From JABDBE01 sp049585795 (GTDB lineage: Bacteria > Acidobacteriota > Terriglobia > Terriglobales > Acidobacteriaceae): a DNA stretch of 64,000 nucleotides. Numbering within the stretch: position 1 is the first letter of the stretch; every line of letters begins with the position of its first letter. The notes below the pieces were generated by a model. It had not been told where the DNA came from and did no database searches. It saw nothing but the letters and a program-made list of their open reading frames with translations. Of the stretch, positions 7,803 through 15,990 are shown one piece after another. Made by a program: the position numbers and the translations under genes. The stretch is from assembly GCA_049585795.1 (NCBI GenBank), contig JBAVAQ010000021.1:124001-188000 (forward strand). The letters are read 5' to 3'.

Positions 7803-9338
7803 CTATCTAAGCGCTTCGGCGACTTTTCCGCTCGCAATCAAGTCCGCGATCCGCGCGAAATCCTGATACATCACCCGGTCTTTGTCCATCGTCGGACAGA
7901 CTGACCGAATCGCGGCGTACGCCTCAAGTCCTCGCTTGCCGGTTTTCAGCGGCGCCACGAAGTCCAACGCTTGCGCGGCAGCCATGGCCTCAATTGCCAT
8001 CGCATTGCGGGTGTTCTCTACGATTCTCTTCAGCTTCAGTGCAGACGTCATTCCCATCGAAACGAAATCTTCTTTGTTGCCGGAGGTAGTGATGGAATCC
8101 ACCGCCGCGGGATGAGCCAGAATTTTATTCTCACTGACCAGCGCCGCGGCCGTGACCTGAGGCATCATGAAACCAGAATTGAGCCCCGCACCGGCGGCGA
8201 GAAATGGCGGAAGACCCTCGTTGAGCGCTGGATTCACCAGCCGCTCCAACCTACGTTCCGAGATACCAGCGAGAGCGCTGAGAGCAATTCCGAGAAAATC
8301 CAGCGCGAATGCCACGGGCTCGCCGTGAAAATTCCCACCTGAAATAACATCGCCTTGGCCGTCTGCCTGCTTTGGGTTCTTGACGAAAACCAGCGGATTA
8401 TCCACCGCCGAATTAATCTCAGTCTCCATGACCGCGCGGCAGTGGGCCAGCGTATCGCGCACTGCGCCGTGGACCTGCGGCATGCAGCGCAGAGAATACG
8501 CATCCTGCACCCGGCTGCAGTCGCGATGCGACTCGCGAATCTCGCTGCCTTCGAGCATGCGCCGCAAATTCTCCGCAGTCTTCAGTTGACCTGGATGCGG
8601 GCGTGCCCTGTGAATACGTTCGTCGAAGGCTGCATCCGTACCATGCAAGGCGTCAAGCGTAATCGCGCCGATCACGTCCGCAGTCTCCACAAGCGTCTCT
8701 GCGGCAAGCAGCGACAGAATTCCGACGGCTAACATTGCTTGCGTCCCGTTGATGAGCGAAACTGCTTCCTTCGCTTCGAGCACAACAGGTTTAATTTGAG
8801 CTCGTCGCAAAGCGTCGGCGGCAGGAACACGAACTCCTTTATCGTCCAAGCACTCGCCTTCGCCAATCAGAGCAAGTGCAAGATGGGCCAACGGCGCCAA
8901 ATCTCCGCTTGCGCCTACGCTGCCCTGCGACGGAACAAATGGGGTGACCCCGCGATTTAGCAACTCGCAAAGAGCATCGATGATTTCAGCGCGCACGCCG
9001 GAAAAACCTTTGGAAAGCGAATTGGCGCGCAGAAGCATCATGGCGCGTACCTCGGCTGCAGTCAACGCTTCGCCCACGCCAACGGCATGCGACCGCACTA
9101 AATTAACCTGCATTTCACGAATCTGCTCGCCCGCAATCCGCACGTCACTGAGTTTGCCGACGCCGGTCGTGATCGCGTAAGAAACCTTGTCGCCTGCCAC
9201 CAGCGCGTCCACCACCGCGCGCGCCTGCCCCACCCGGGCACGAGCGTCGGGATCCAAAAGCACCGACCGTCGCTCGACAGCGACTTCCCGGACCGCTTCC
9301 GGACTAAGATCGTTGCCGTTGATGTGAAGTGCTTTCAA
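7803..9338 (-). CDS. hutH: Histidine ammonia-lyase
   Basis: A 511-residue enzyme that deaminates L-histidine to trans-urocanate, the first step of histidine use. The Ala-Ser-Gly triad that cyclises into the MIO cofactor is at 143-145 within SVGASGDLAPLAHL. The active-site tyrosine is in YAITTGVG at about 54. The NGTQAM stretch near 193 and the QDAYSLRC stretch near 275 are also conserved. Length equals the family norm (about 510). The most likely start is a TTG at 9338. No hutU, hutI or hutG is in the window, so the rest of the pathway must lie elsewhere. It is the last gene of the leftward catabolic block. Confidence 0.95.
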   Translation of the reverse strand: MKALHINGNDLSPEAVREVAVERRSVLLDPDARARVGQARAVVDALVAGDKVSYAITTGVGKLSDVRIAGEQIREMQVNLVRSHAVGVGEALTAAEVRAMMLLRANSLSKGFSGVRAEIIDALCELLNRGVTPFVPSQGSVGASGDLAPLAHLALALIGEGECLDDKGVRVPAADALRRAQIKPVVLEAKEAVSLINGTQAMLAVGILSLLAAETLVETADVIGAITLDALHGTDAAFDERIHRARPHPGQLKTAENLRRMLEGSEIRESHRDCSRVQDAYSLRCMPQVHGAVRDTLAHCRAVMETEINSAVDNPLVFVKNPKQADGQGDVISGGNFHGEPVAFALDFLGIALSALAGISERRLERLVNPALNEGLPPFLAAGAGLNSGFMMPQVTAAALVSENKILAHPAAVDSITTSGNKEDFVSMGMTSALKLKRIVENTRNAMAIEAMAAAQALDFVAPLKTGKRGLEAYAAIRSVCPTMDKDRVMYQDFARIADLIASGKVAEALR

Positions 9339-9369
9339 GAGGTTTGTCGGTCAGCTTTTAGAGATATTC

Positions 9370-9819
9370 TTACAGTTTACTTTCAGTTCCCATGGCTGCC
9401 CGGAACGCACTCACATATTTTTCCGGCAGCGGTACTTGTTTCATTTCCGGGTCGACCACAATATGCGTCGTGTCTCCTTCTGCCAGCAACGTACCATCGT
9501 CGGCACGCACCAACTCATATTCAAACTGCACCAACGACTCGCGAAGGTACTTCAAATGAGTCCGAACAATCACCTCGTCGTCATAGCGCGCCGGAGCCTT
9601 GTAGCGACAGCGCGCATCGATCACGGCAATGCCGCAGCCGTCTTTCTGCTCCATTTCGCGATAGGAAAAGCCGAGTTGCCGCAGTAGTTCGACCCGGCCG
9701 ATTTCGAACCACACAAAGTAATTGGCATGATAGACCACCCCCATCTGGTCCGTCTCAGCGTAGCGCACCCGCATACGGGCCTCACTGACCACTGGATGAT
9801 GGTTCGTTCCGCGGCTCAT
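9370..9819 (-). CDS. Acyl-CoA thioesterase, YbgC/4-HBT hotdog family
   Basis: A 149-residue hotdog-fold thioesterase. The active-site motif is RYAETDQMGVVYHANYFVWF at about 19-38, with the catalytic aspartate in DQMG. These enzymes hydrolyse acyl-CoA to free acid and CoA. Its ATG overlaps the stop of the upstream crotonase gene by four bases (ATGA), so the two are translationally coupled. This places it in acyl-CoA metabolism here, perhaps as a CoA-recycling valve. Confidence 0.88.
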   Translation of the reverse strand: MSRGTNHHPVVSEARMRVRYAETDQMGVVYHANYFVWFEIGRVELLRQLGFSYREMEQKDGCGIAVIDARCRYKAPARYDDEVIVRTHLKYLRESLVQFEYELVRADDGTLLAEGDTTHIVVDPEMKQVPLPEKYVSAFRAAMGTESKL

Positions 9820-10598
9820 TCTCCGCTCCAGCGCGGCTGGCGCTTTTCGAGAAATGAGGAGATGCCCTCACGAAAATCGGGCGTGGCGCGGATTGCCGCA
9901 TTTTCCCTCACAGCCGTCTGTATCTGCGCATCAAGTTCGGCCCGAGCATGTTCGCTGAGGAGACGCTTCGTGTACACCAGCGATGTCGGACTATTCTCCA
10001 AGAGTTGCGCCGCCAATTCCCGGGCTCGCTCGATCAATCTTTCCCCGGGAACGATTTCGTTGATCAGGCCGATGCGATGGGCCTCCGCAGCGTCGACGAT
10101 CCGCCCGGTCAGCAGCAGGTCTCGCGCTTGTTTTTCACCGACCTGACGCAGCAGAAAAACGGAAACGATTGCCGGGACAAACCCGATTCGAACTTCGGTG
10201 TATCCGAACTTGGCGTCAGGCACGCTCAGCGTGAAATCGCACAAGGTAGCGAGCCCGCAGCCTCCCGCGATGGCCGCACCATTCACCGCGGCAATTGTGG
10301 GCTTGGGAAAGTCATACAGCGAGCGGAAGAGATGGGCCATGGTTTCAGAGTCTTTCAAGCTTTGCTCCGGAGATCTGCCAACGAGTACCTTCAGATCTTC
10401 CAGGTCCATACCCGAGCAAAATGCTTTTCCCGCTCCCGTGAGAATCAACGCTTGCGCAGACGAATTGGCAACTTCGTCCAACACTGTCAAACAATCTTTG
10501 ATCAAATCATAACTGATCGCATTACGCTTCTCAGGGCGGTCGAGCGTGATTGTGGCAATCCGGCCTTCATGCGCGAGCTTGAGTGTTTTATATTGCAT
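9816..10598 (-). CDS. Enoyl-CoA hydratase/isomerase, probable methylglutaconyl-CoA hydratase
   Basis: A 260-residue crotonase-fold protein. The oxyanion-hole motifs are GKAFCSGMDL near 56-65 and INGAAIAGGCGLA-like near 105-117. The first catalytic glutamate is present in FGYTEVRIGF; the second position is an aspartate in QARDLLL. The RIGFVPAIVS pattern resembles LiuC/AUH-type methylglutaconyl-CoA hydratases of leucine breakdown. Placement directly after HMG-CoA lyase and near a methylcrotonyl-CoA-type carboxyltransferase supports that. The ATG at 10598 starts one base after the stop of the HMG-CoA lyase gene. Substrate assignment is inference. Confidence 0.8.
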   Translation of the reverse strand: MQYKTLKLAHEGRIATITLDRPEKRNAISYDLIKDCLTVLDEVANSSAQALILTGAGKAFCSGMDLEDLKVLVGRSPEQSLKDSETMAHLFRSLYDFPKPTIAAVNGAAIAGGCGLATLCDFTLSVPDAKFGYTEVRIGFVPAIVSVFLLRQVGEKQARDLLLTGRIVDAAEAHRIGLINEIVPGERLIERARELAAQLLENSPTSLVYTKRLLSEHARAELDAQIQTAVRENAAIRATPDFREGISSFLEKRQPRWSGE

Positions 10599-10599
10599 T

Positions 10600-11478
10600 T
10601 CAATCTGCTGCGGTTGAGTTTGTATACCGCGCCCCGATCTCTGCGGTTGCCCGCAGCAGCACATCGAGCGGCCGCAGCGGGGGCAGATCTGCGCCCCGCG
10701 CCGTCAATGCCTCGACCACCTTCTCAGTCGCAATATTCCCTACCAACGCATCCTGAGCAAAAGGACACCCGCCCAAGCCCCCCAGCACCGAATCGAATCG
10801 CCGGCAACCGGCATCATATGCCGCGATAACCTTCTCCACCGCGTGGTCCGGCCGGCTGTGCAAGTGGATTCCAATCTCCAGATAATCGTACCTGGAGATT
10901 ACCGCGGAAACCAATTCACCAATTCGCCCCGCACCTGCCATCCCGACGGTATCGGCCAGAGAAATCATCCGCACGCCGTAAGATTCGAGCAGGTCGATGG
11001 CGTCGACCACTTCGCCCACGTTCCATTGATCGCCGTAAGGATTGCCAAACGCCATCGAGATGTATACGACGGTATCGAGTCCTGCCTCTTCACCTTTGCC
11101 TTTTATTTTCTCCAGCTCATCGATGGCCTCGTCTAGGGTCTGGCGCTGGTTGTTGCGCAAAAATGTTGGGGAAACCGAATATGGAAATCCCAACGTGCGC
11201 ACGGCATTCGTGTTGATGGCTCGTTGCGCACCTTTTCCGTTTACGACAATGCCAATAATTTCTACGTCGTCCGGAGGATCGAGCTCCTTAAGAACTTCTT
11301 CCGAATCGGCCATCTGGGGCACGGCGGTGGGAGAAACAAATGACGCAGCATCAATGTGCTTAAATCCGGCGCTGATCAAGGCTCGCAAATATTCCAGCTT
11401 GATGTGCGTGGGGATCTGCATTTTCAGCCCTTGCCAGGCATCGCGCGGACATTCAACGAGTTTGACGGAATCAGGCAT
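10600..11478 (-). CDS. mvaB: Hydroxymethylglutaryl-CoA lyase
   Basis: A 292-residue HMGL-family TIM-barrel enzyme splitting HMG-CoA into acetoacetate and acetyl-CoA, the last step of leucine breakdown. It begins with KLVECPRDAWQ, keeping the catalytic Arg-Asp pair and the Gln. The metal histidines are in IGIHLHSRPD near 194-203. The catalytic cysteine is in GGLGGCPFAQDA near 233-244, followed by GNIATE. Start chosen at ATG 11478, since family members begin a few residues before this motif; an in-frame GTG at 11502 is the alternative. The RD motif context (one residue shorter than GPRDGLQ) differs from proteobacterial enzymes. Confidence 0.88.
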   Translation of the reverse strand: MPDSVKLVECPRDAWQGLKMQIPTHIKLEYLRALISAGFKHIDAASFVSPTAVPQMADSEEVLKELDPPDDVEIIGIVVNGKGAQRAINTNAVRTLGFPYSVSPTFLRNNQRQTLDEAIDELEKIKGKGEEAGLDTVVYISMAFGNPYGDQWNVGEVVDAIDLLESYGVRMISLADTVGMAGAGRIGELVSAVISRYDYLEIGIHLHSRPDHAVEKVIAAYDAGCRRFDSVLGGLGGCPFAQDALVGNIATEKVVEALTARGADLPPLRPLDVLLRATAEIGARYTNSTAAD

Positions 11479-11578
11479 TTCAAAACCGGCCACGGATTGC
11501 ACGGATTCTTACCGATGACTGCAGTTTCAGAAAAACCTTTCAGGCAGTGTGCATTCGTACGATCCGTTAAATCCGTAA

Positions 11579-13279
11579 CTAGGTCTGCAAAACTCCCACC
11601 TTGAACTCGGGCACTTCCGGATTCAGAGCCGCAGCCTCCAGGGCGAGTGTAACGGCCTCGCGGGTTTCGATCGGATCGATGATTTTGTCGATCCACAGTC
11701 GGGCCGCGCCATATCGCGGATCCGTCTGCTCGTCGTAGGTGCGCTTCACTGACTCGTAAAGTTCTTTCTTTTCCTCTTCGCTCAGCTTTTTCCCGCTGCG
11801 TTCCAGTTGCTTGATCTTGATCTCTACCAACGTACCCGCAGCCGAATCTCCGCTCATCACTGCATAACGGGCTGTCGGCCAGGCAAACAGGAAACGTGGA
11901 TCGTACGCTTTGCCGCACATGGCGTAATGCCCGGCGCCAAACGATCCGCCAACGATCACCGCAATCTTCGGCACAACTGAATTCGAAACTGCGTTCACCA
12001 TCTTAGCGCCGGCTTTGATGATGCCGCTCCACTCCGCGTCGCGGCCTACCATGAAGCCGTTGACATCGTGAAAGAAAACCAGCGGGATGAGATTCTGATT
12101 ACAATCCATGATGAAGCGCGCGGCTTTCTCCGCAGACTCTGTATAAATGACGCCACCGAACTCGATCCGCTTATGACCCTCGTGGTCGGTTGCTTGCGCG
12201 TGCAATTTTTGATTGGCGACAATTCCCACCGCGAATCCGCCGATGCGCGCGTAGCCACAGAGCAAAGTCTTCCCGTATTCAGGCTTATATTCGTCAAACC
12301 GGCTGCCATCGACAACGCGCGCAATAATTTCCTTCATGTCATAAGGTCGCCCCGGAGAGGGATCGTAGATGCCATAAATTTCTTCCGCCGCCAACGCCGG
12401 GTCTTCCGGTTTCTTGCGGTCCCAGGGAGACTGCCGGCGGTAACCCCACTTCTCCACAATCGCGCGAATCCGCGCCAGACAGGCTTCGTCAGTAGGTTCG
12501 CGGAAGTCCACTGTGCCGCTGATGGCGGAATGCATTGCCGCGCCACCCAATTCCTCGGCGGATACCTTCTGCCCGATGGCTGCCTGCACTAAGGCCGGGC
12601 CGGCGAGAAAGAGCCCGCTGCCATCGGTCATGAGCACGTGATCGCACATGACGGGAAGATAGCCGCCACCTGCAACGCACATCCCCATAATCGCCGCAAT
12701 CTGCGGGATTCCCATCGCCGACATGACCGCGTTATTGCGGAAGACACGCCCGAAGTCATCGGTGTCCGGAAACACATCCTCCTGCAAAGGCAGAAAGACG
12801 CCTGCGGAGTCGACCAGATACATGGTCGGAACACGGTTTTCGATGGCGATGTTCTGGGCTCGAATGACCTTCTTCGACGTCATGGGAAAAAATGCGCCGG
12901 CTTTTACCGTGGCGTCGTTGGCGATAATCATCACCAAACGAGTGTGAATACGAGCAAGCCCAGTAATTACACCCGCAGCCGGCGCCCCACCCCACTCTTC
13001 ATACATGCCATACGCGGCGAAAGAACCAATTTCAAAAAAAGTGCCGGGATCGACCAACAAATTGATACGTTCGCGAGCGGTGAGACGGCCCTTATTGTGT
13101 TGACTCTCGATTGCTTTTGGCCCACCCCCCTCGCGGATTTTTTCCTCCTCATTGCGAATCTGCGAAACCATGTCGGCGAGGAAACGCATATTCGCTTCAA
13201 AACGAGGAGAGGTCGCATCTACGTGCGTTTCAAGGATGGTAGAACTCGAGGGCGCGCTGGATTCGTATCGGTCGGCCAT
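11579..13279 (-). CDS. Acyl-CoA carboxylase carboxyltransferase subunit, methylcrotonyl-CoA type
   Basis: A 566-residue biotin-dependent carboxyltransferase. The N-half carries GRLTARERINLLVDPGTFFE and NDATVKAGAFFPMT. The acyl-CoA oxyanion region is MGMCVAGGGYLPVMCD. The C-half carries biotin-side glycines in VGGSFGAGHYAMCGKAYDP. The DATVKAGAFFP and LVDSAGVFLP segments match methylcrotonyl-CoA carboxylase beta (LiuB) better than PccB, and HMG-CoA lyase plus a methylglutaconyl-CoA-hydratase-like crotonase follow downstream. The biotin carboxylase/BCCP subunit is absent from the window. ATG 13279 is preferred over an in-frame upstream start at 13303. Confidence 0.88.
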   Translation of the reverse strand: MADRYESSAPSSSTILETHVDATSPRFEANMRFLADMVSQIRNEEEKIREGGGPKAIESQHNKGRLTARERINLLVDPGTFFEIGSFAAYGMYEEWGGAPAAGVITGLARIHTRLVMIIANDATVKAGAFFPMTSKKVIRAQNIAIENRVPTMYLVDSAGVFLPLQEDVFPDTDDFGRVFRNNAVMSAMGIPQIAAIMGMCVAGGGYLPVMCDHVLMTDGSGLFLAGPALVQAAIGQKVSAEELGGAAMHSAISGTVDFREPTDEACLARIRAIVEKWGYRRQSPWDRKKPEDPALAAEEIYGIYDPSPGRPYDMKEIIARVVDGSRFDEYKPEYGKTLLCGYARIGGFAVGIVANQKLHAQATDHEGHKRIEFGGVIYTESAEKAARFIMDCNQNLIPLVFFHDVNGFMVGRDAEWSGIIKAGAKMVNAVSNSVVPKIAVIVGGSFGAGHYAMCGKAYDPRFLFAWPTARYAVMSGDSAAGTLVEIKIKQLERSGKKLSEEEKKELYESVKRTYDEQTDPRYGAARLWIDKIIDPIETREAVTLALEAAALNPEVPEFKVGVLQT

Positions 13280-13342
13280 GAAGAGAACAGCACCAGGAAC
13301 CATTTACGGTATACCAGCCGAGCCGCGGCGCGCAAACTGCCT

Positions 13343-13948
13343 TCAGTTCTTTCGGGGTGCGCGGCGCATCCGGATTTGCCTTGCAGCCTCCGCGATTGGA
13401 TCCTCGGCTACCGCATCGACTAATCCATAACACAACGCATCAACGGCTTGGACTTTTTCAGCCGCCGCTAAAATTTCGAGTGCTTTCGCCTTACCCACCA
13501 GCCGGGGCAACCGTTGAGTTCCGCCCCACCCGGTGATCAACCCGAGCGCCGCTCCGCGATGTGCCAGAACGGCGTTCGGCGAAGCAATTCGCCGGTGACA
13601 AGCCAGGACCATATCAAGACCACCACCCATGCAGTAACCAGAAATTGCCGCGTACACTGGGGATGGGAAGCGTTCGACCGCGTTCATCAGCCCTTGGCCC
13701 ATTCTTGCGAATTCGTGGGCCTCGGCAGTTGTCAAAGCCGCAATCTCGTTCAGGTCCGCTCCAGCCGAAAAGAACCTCTCGTTTCCCGTAACGATGACCG
13801 GCTGGAAGTTTCGCGCCAAGCTGCGCAACGCATCGCTCAGCGACAGCACACACGCCCGCGTCAGGCGATTTGTGGCGTCGTCGGACCGCAGACGCAGCAC
13901 GGTGACGCCGTCAAGCTGTTCGAGATGGAAGAAATCAGCAGTCGGCAT
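13343..13948 (-). CDS. Short crotonase-family protein
   Basis: A 201-residue enoyl-CoA hydratase/isomerase-fold protein, shorter than the usual 255-260 because it ends soon after the CoA-binding helices. Oxyanion motifs are visible in ERFFSAGADLNEI near 57-69 and ISGYCMGGGLDMV near 101-113. The position of the first catalytic glutamate of classical hydratases appears to be glycine (AHRGAALGLITG), while the second glutamate (KALEIL) is kept. So it may not be a hydratase; isomerase, hydrolase or accessory roles are possible. ATG 13948 is chosen because homology begins there. Upstream of the carboxyltransferase gene in the same direction. Confidence 0.78.
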   Translation of the reverse strand: MPTADFFHLEQLDGVTVLRLRSDDATNRLTRACVLSLSDALRSLARNFQPVIVTGNERFFSAGADLNEIAALTTAEAHEFARMGQGLMNAVERFPSPVYAAISGYCMGGGLDMVLACHRRIASPNAVLAHRGAALGLITGWGGTQRLPRLVGKAKALEILAAAEKVQAVDALCYGLVDAVAEDPIAEAARQIRMRRAPRKN

Positions 13949-14015
13949 TTTGCACTTAGCATTTAGCCATCCCTTGCGTCCGACCTTGGCAAAGCCGCGT
14001 GCTAAATGCAAAAAG

Positions 14016-14747
14016 CTAAGTGCTTTTTTCGAGCCACTGATCCAACCGGCAGCCATCCTGGTGCAGCAAAAAGCTGCCTACACCGAAACATTCACCAAAC
14101 ATGCGATGCGACTCGAGATCGCGACCTGCTCGCGTTATCCACTGCTTCCCAACCTCATACTGGCTGGACGTGAACCACTTCTGAGGCAGTACCTCAAGCA
14201 GACCTGCCTGCAAATAGAAAACGTACAAAGCGAACGCCGGATCGTCGTTTCCTTTTGCCGGATAACTCGAGGGGACGATCAACTCATCCACCGACTGCAA
14301 CTCCGCCGGGACTTCGAACTTCTGCATCCCTCCTTCGAGGCCAAGGGGGACATCAAAGTCCGCGATTGGGGCGGTGGCAGCATAAATTCGTTCCGAGGAT
14401 TGCTTGAACCATCCGGCAATTTCTGCGAGGTCGAACGCTTTAAGTTGATCGGGATCAAAGCAGGCCAGGCGAATACTGCGTCCTTCGGGACACCAAACAC
14501 CGAGATGCGACGGCGGAACGAAAAACGGGCGGCAATAAGTATTCAGAGCCAGACGTGGCTTGTCCGGTTCCTGCACGAGGCCAAGCGAGACCACATAACC
14601 CAACGGACCTTCGCTTCCGTGATGGGTCCAGGCAAAGCGCTGGCCTGAGGCGGATTCTACGCGAGGAAAAGTTTTCCAATACCAGGGAGTGGGGCCGATC
14701 GTGCGAGCTAGAGCGTTGCGGAGACGAGAAGTGTTGATGCCGCTCAT
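14016..14747 (-). CDS. Uncharacterised protein coupled to the B12 mutase subunit
   Basis: A 243-residue soluble protein without a signal peptide or recognisable domain. It is rich in aromatic residues (for example GPTPWYWKTFPRV near 18-30 and WFTSSQYEVGKQW near 190-202) and has no obvious catalytic motif. Its ATG at 14747 shares one base with the TGA of the upstream mutase small-subunit gene (TGATG), so the two are very likely co-translated. The tight coupling suggests a role linked to the mutase or acyl-CoA pathway, but no function can be assigned. Confidence 0.72.
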   Translation of the reverse strand: MSGINTSRLRNALARTIGPTPWYWKTFPRVESASGQRFAWTHHGSEGPLGYVVSLGLVQEPDKPRLALNTYCRPFFVPPSHLGVWCPEGRSIRLACFDPDQLKAFDLAEIAGWFKQSSERIYAATAPIADFDVPLGLEGGMQKFEVPAELQSVDELIVPSSYPAKGNDDPAFALYVFYLQAGLLEVLPQKWFTSSQYEVGKQWITRAGRDLESHRMFGECFGVGSFLLHQDGCRLDQWLEKST

Positions 14748-15169
14748 CAACCCGCCGTCGGCACGGTGTGGGGTTTGATGTTAGCGCGAATGAACTGGAC
14801 GATGGCATCCATGGCGGTGCCCGGCTGGAAGATCGCGGCCACGCCAATTTGTTTCAGATGGGGCACATCCTGATCAGGAATAATGCCGCCGACGATTACG
14901 ATCACATCGTCCATCTTGTGCTGTTTGAGCAGATCCATCACCCGTGGGACGATCGCATTGTGCGCGCCCGAAAGAATGGACAACCCGATGACGTTGACGT
15001 CTTCCTGCACGGCGGCGCTCACAATCATCTCGGGCGTCTGACGCAAACCGGTGTAGATCACTTCCATACCGGCATCGCGTAGAGCGCGGGCGATTACCTT
15101 GGCGCCGCGGTCGTGCCCGTCCAGGCCAGGCTTCGCGACCAGTACACGGATTTTTTGTTCGGTCGGCAT
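14747..15169 (-). CDS. B12-binding subunit of acyl-CoA mutase
   Basis: A 140-residue stand-alone cobalamin-binding domain matching the C-terminal domain of methylmalonyl-CoA-type mutases. The B12 lower-ligand motif DGHDRG (Dx HxxG) is in KPGLDGHDRGAKVIARAL near residues 14-31. The loops SILSGAH and VGGIIPDQD, which line the nucleotide tail, are also present. It should pair with the large subunit at 15991-17790 to form the two-subunit enzyme typical of isobutyryl-CoA mutases and some archaeal mutases. ATG 15169 gives the domain-length protein; the open frame runs further upstream but that part is not domain-like. Confidence 0.9.
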   Translation of the reverse strand: MPTEQKIRVLVAKPGLDGHDRGAKVIARALRDAGMEVIYTGLRQTPEMIVSAAVQEDVNVIGLSILSGAHNAIVPRVMDLLKQHKMDDVIVIVGGIIPDQDVPHLKQIGVAAIFQPGTAMDAIVQFIRANIKPHTVPTAG

Positions 15170-15257
15170 TTTCTGCACCCGCGGAGAAAACGACTCCGCG
15201 GATTGCGAACGCTCTAGGATACAACAGAAGACCAATCCTGTAGCGTCGGGACGCGCG

Positions 15258-15857
15258 CTACACGGTCTTAATATCCAAACTCCGCCACAAGTACCAGCAG
15301 GCAATGCTGCGATAAGGCTCCCAGGGTCTGGCAACTTTCTCCATCTGCTCAGGACTGGGTAGCTGGCGTTTACGGTAATACTTCTTTATTGCCATTCGTA
15401 TGCCGAAGTCGCCGGTCGGCAGTATATTTTGCCGCTTCAGTGTGAACATTAAAAACATGTGCGCAGTCCAGACACCGACGCCTTTTACCTGGGTCAGGTG
15501 TTTGATGACCTCTTCATCAGTCATCTCCGCCAGGCACGCGAAGTCAAGTTCGCCGCGAATGGCGCGCACTGCCATGTCGCGCAGGTAAGAAGACTTCTGC
15601 TTCGATAAGCCGACAGACCGCATCTGCTCGGCGGTGAGCTTTGCGATCCCTTCGGCCGTGACGGGCTCGCCCGCAAGATCCGTAAAGCGTTTGAAAATTG
15701 TTACGGCGGCTTTGCCATTCAACTGCTGATAAACAATGGCCTCGGCCAGGCTATGGAACACAGGCTCACCAAATTCCATCCGGAACGGACCGATGCGTTC
15801 GATGATCGCCCGCAGGATGGGATCGGATTTCTTCAGGTGGTTGATGGCTTTCCGCAT
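15258..15857 (-). CDS. DNA-3-methyladenine glycosylase II-like (AlkA/HhH-GPD family)
   Basis: A 199-residue base-excision DNA glycosylase that removes alkylated bases. The helix-hairpin-helix is in LTQVKGVGVWTAHMFLMF near 121-138 and the catalytic aspartate follows in LPTGDFGIRMA near 146-156. It lacks the N-terminal beta domain of E. coli AlkA, as do many bacterial short forms. It sits between the two mutase subunit genes on the same strand, with no evident functional link. Confidence 0.88.
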   Translation of the reverse strand: MRKAINHLKKSDPILRAIIERIGPFRMEFGEPVFHSLAEAIVYQQLNGKAAVTIFKRFTDLAGEPVTAEGIAKLTAEQMRSVGLSKQKSSYLRDMAVRAIRGELDFACLAEMTDEEVIKHLTQVKGVGVWTAHMFLMFTLKRQNILPTGDFGIRMAIKKYYRKRQLPSPEQMEKVARPWEPYRSIACWYLWRSLDIKTV

Positions 15858-15990
15858 ACGAACATTAGACGAAAGTCAGACTCAAGAGGATAGCAGATTT
15901 GTGGATGTGAAACTTATGTTTGGATCTTTCAAGCGGAATCCTGGTCGGGACAGGCCTCTAAAACTGGGTCCGACGAGGGCGCCGCGGACA

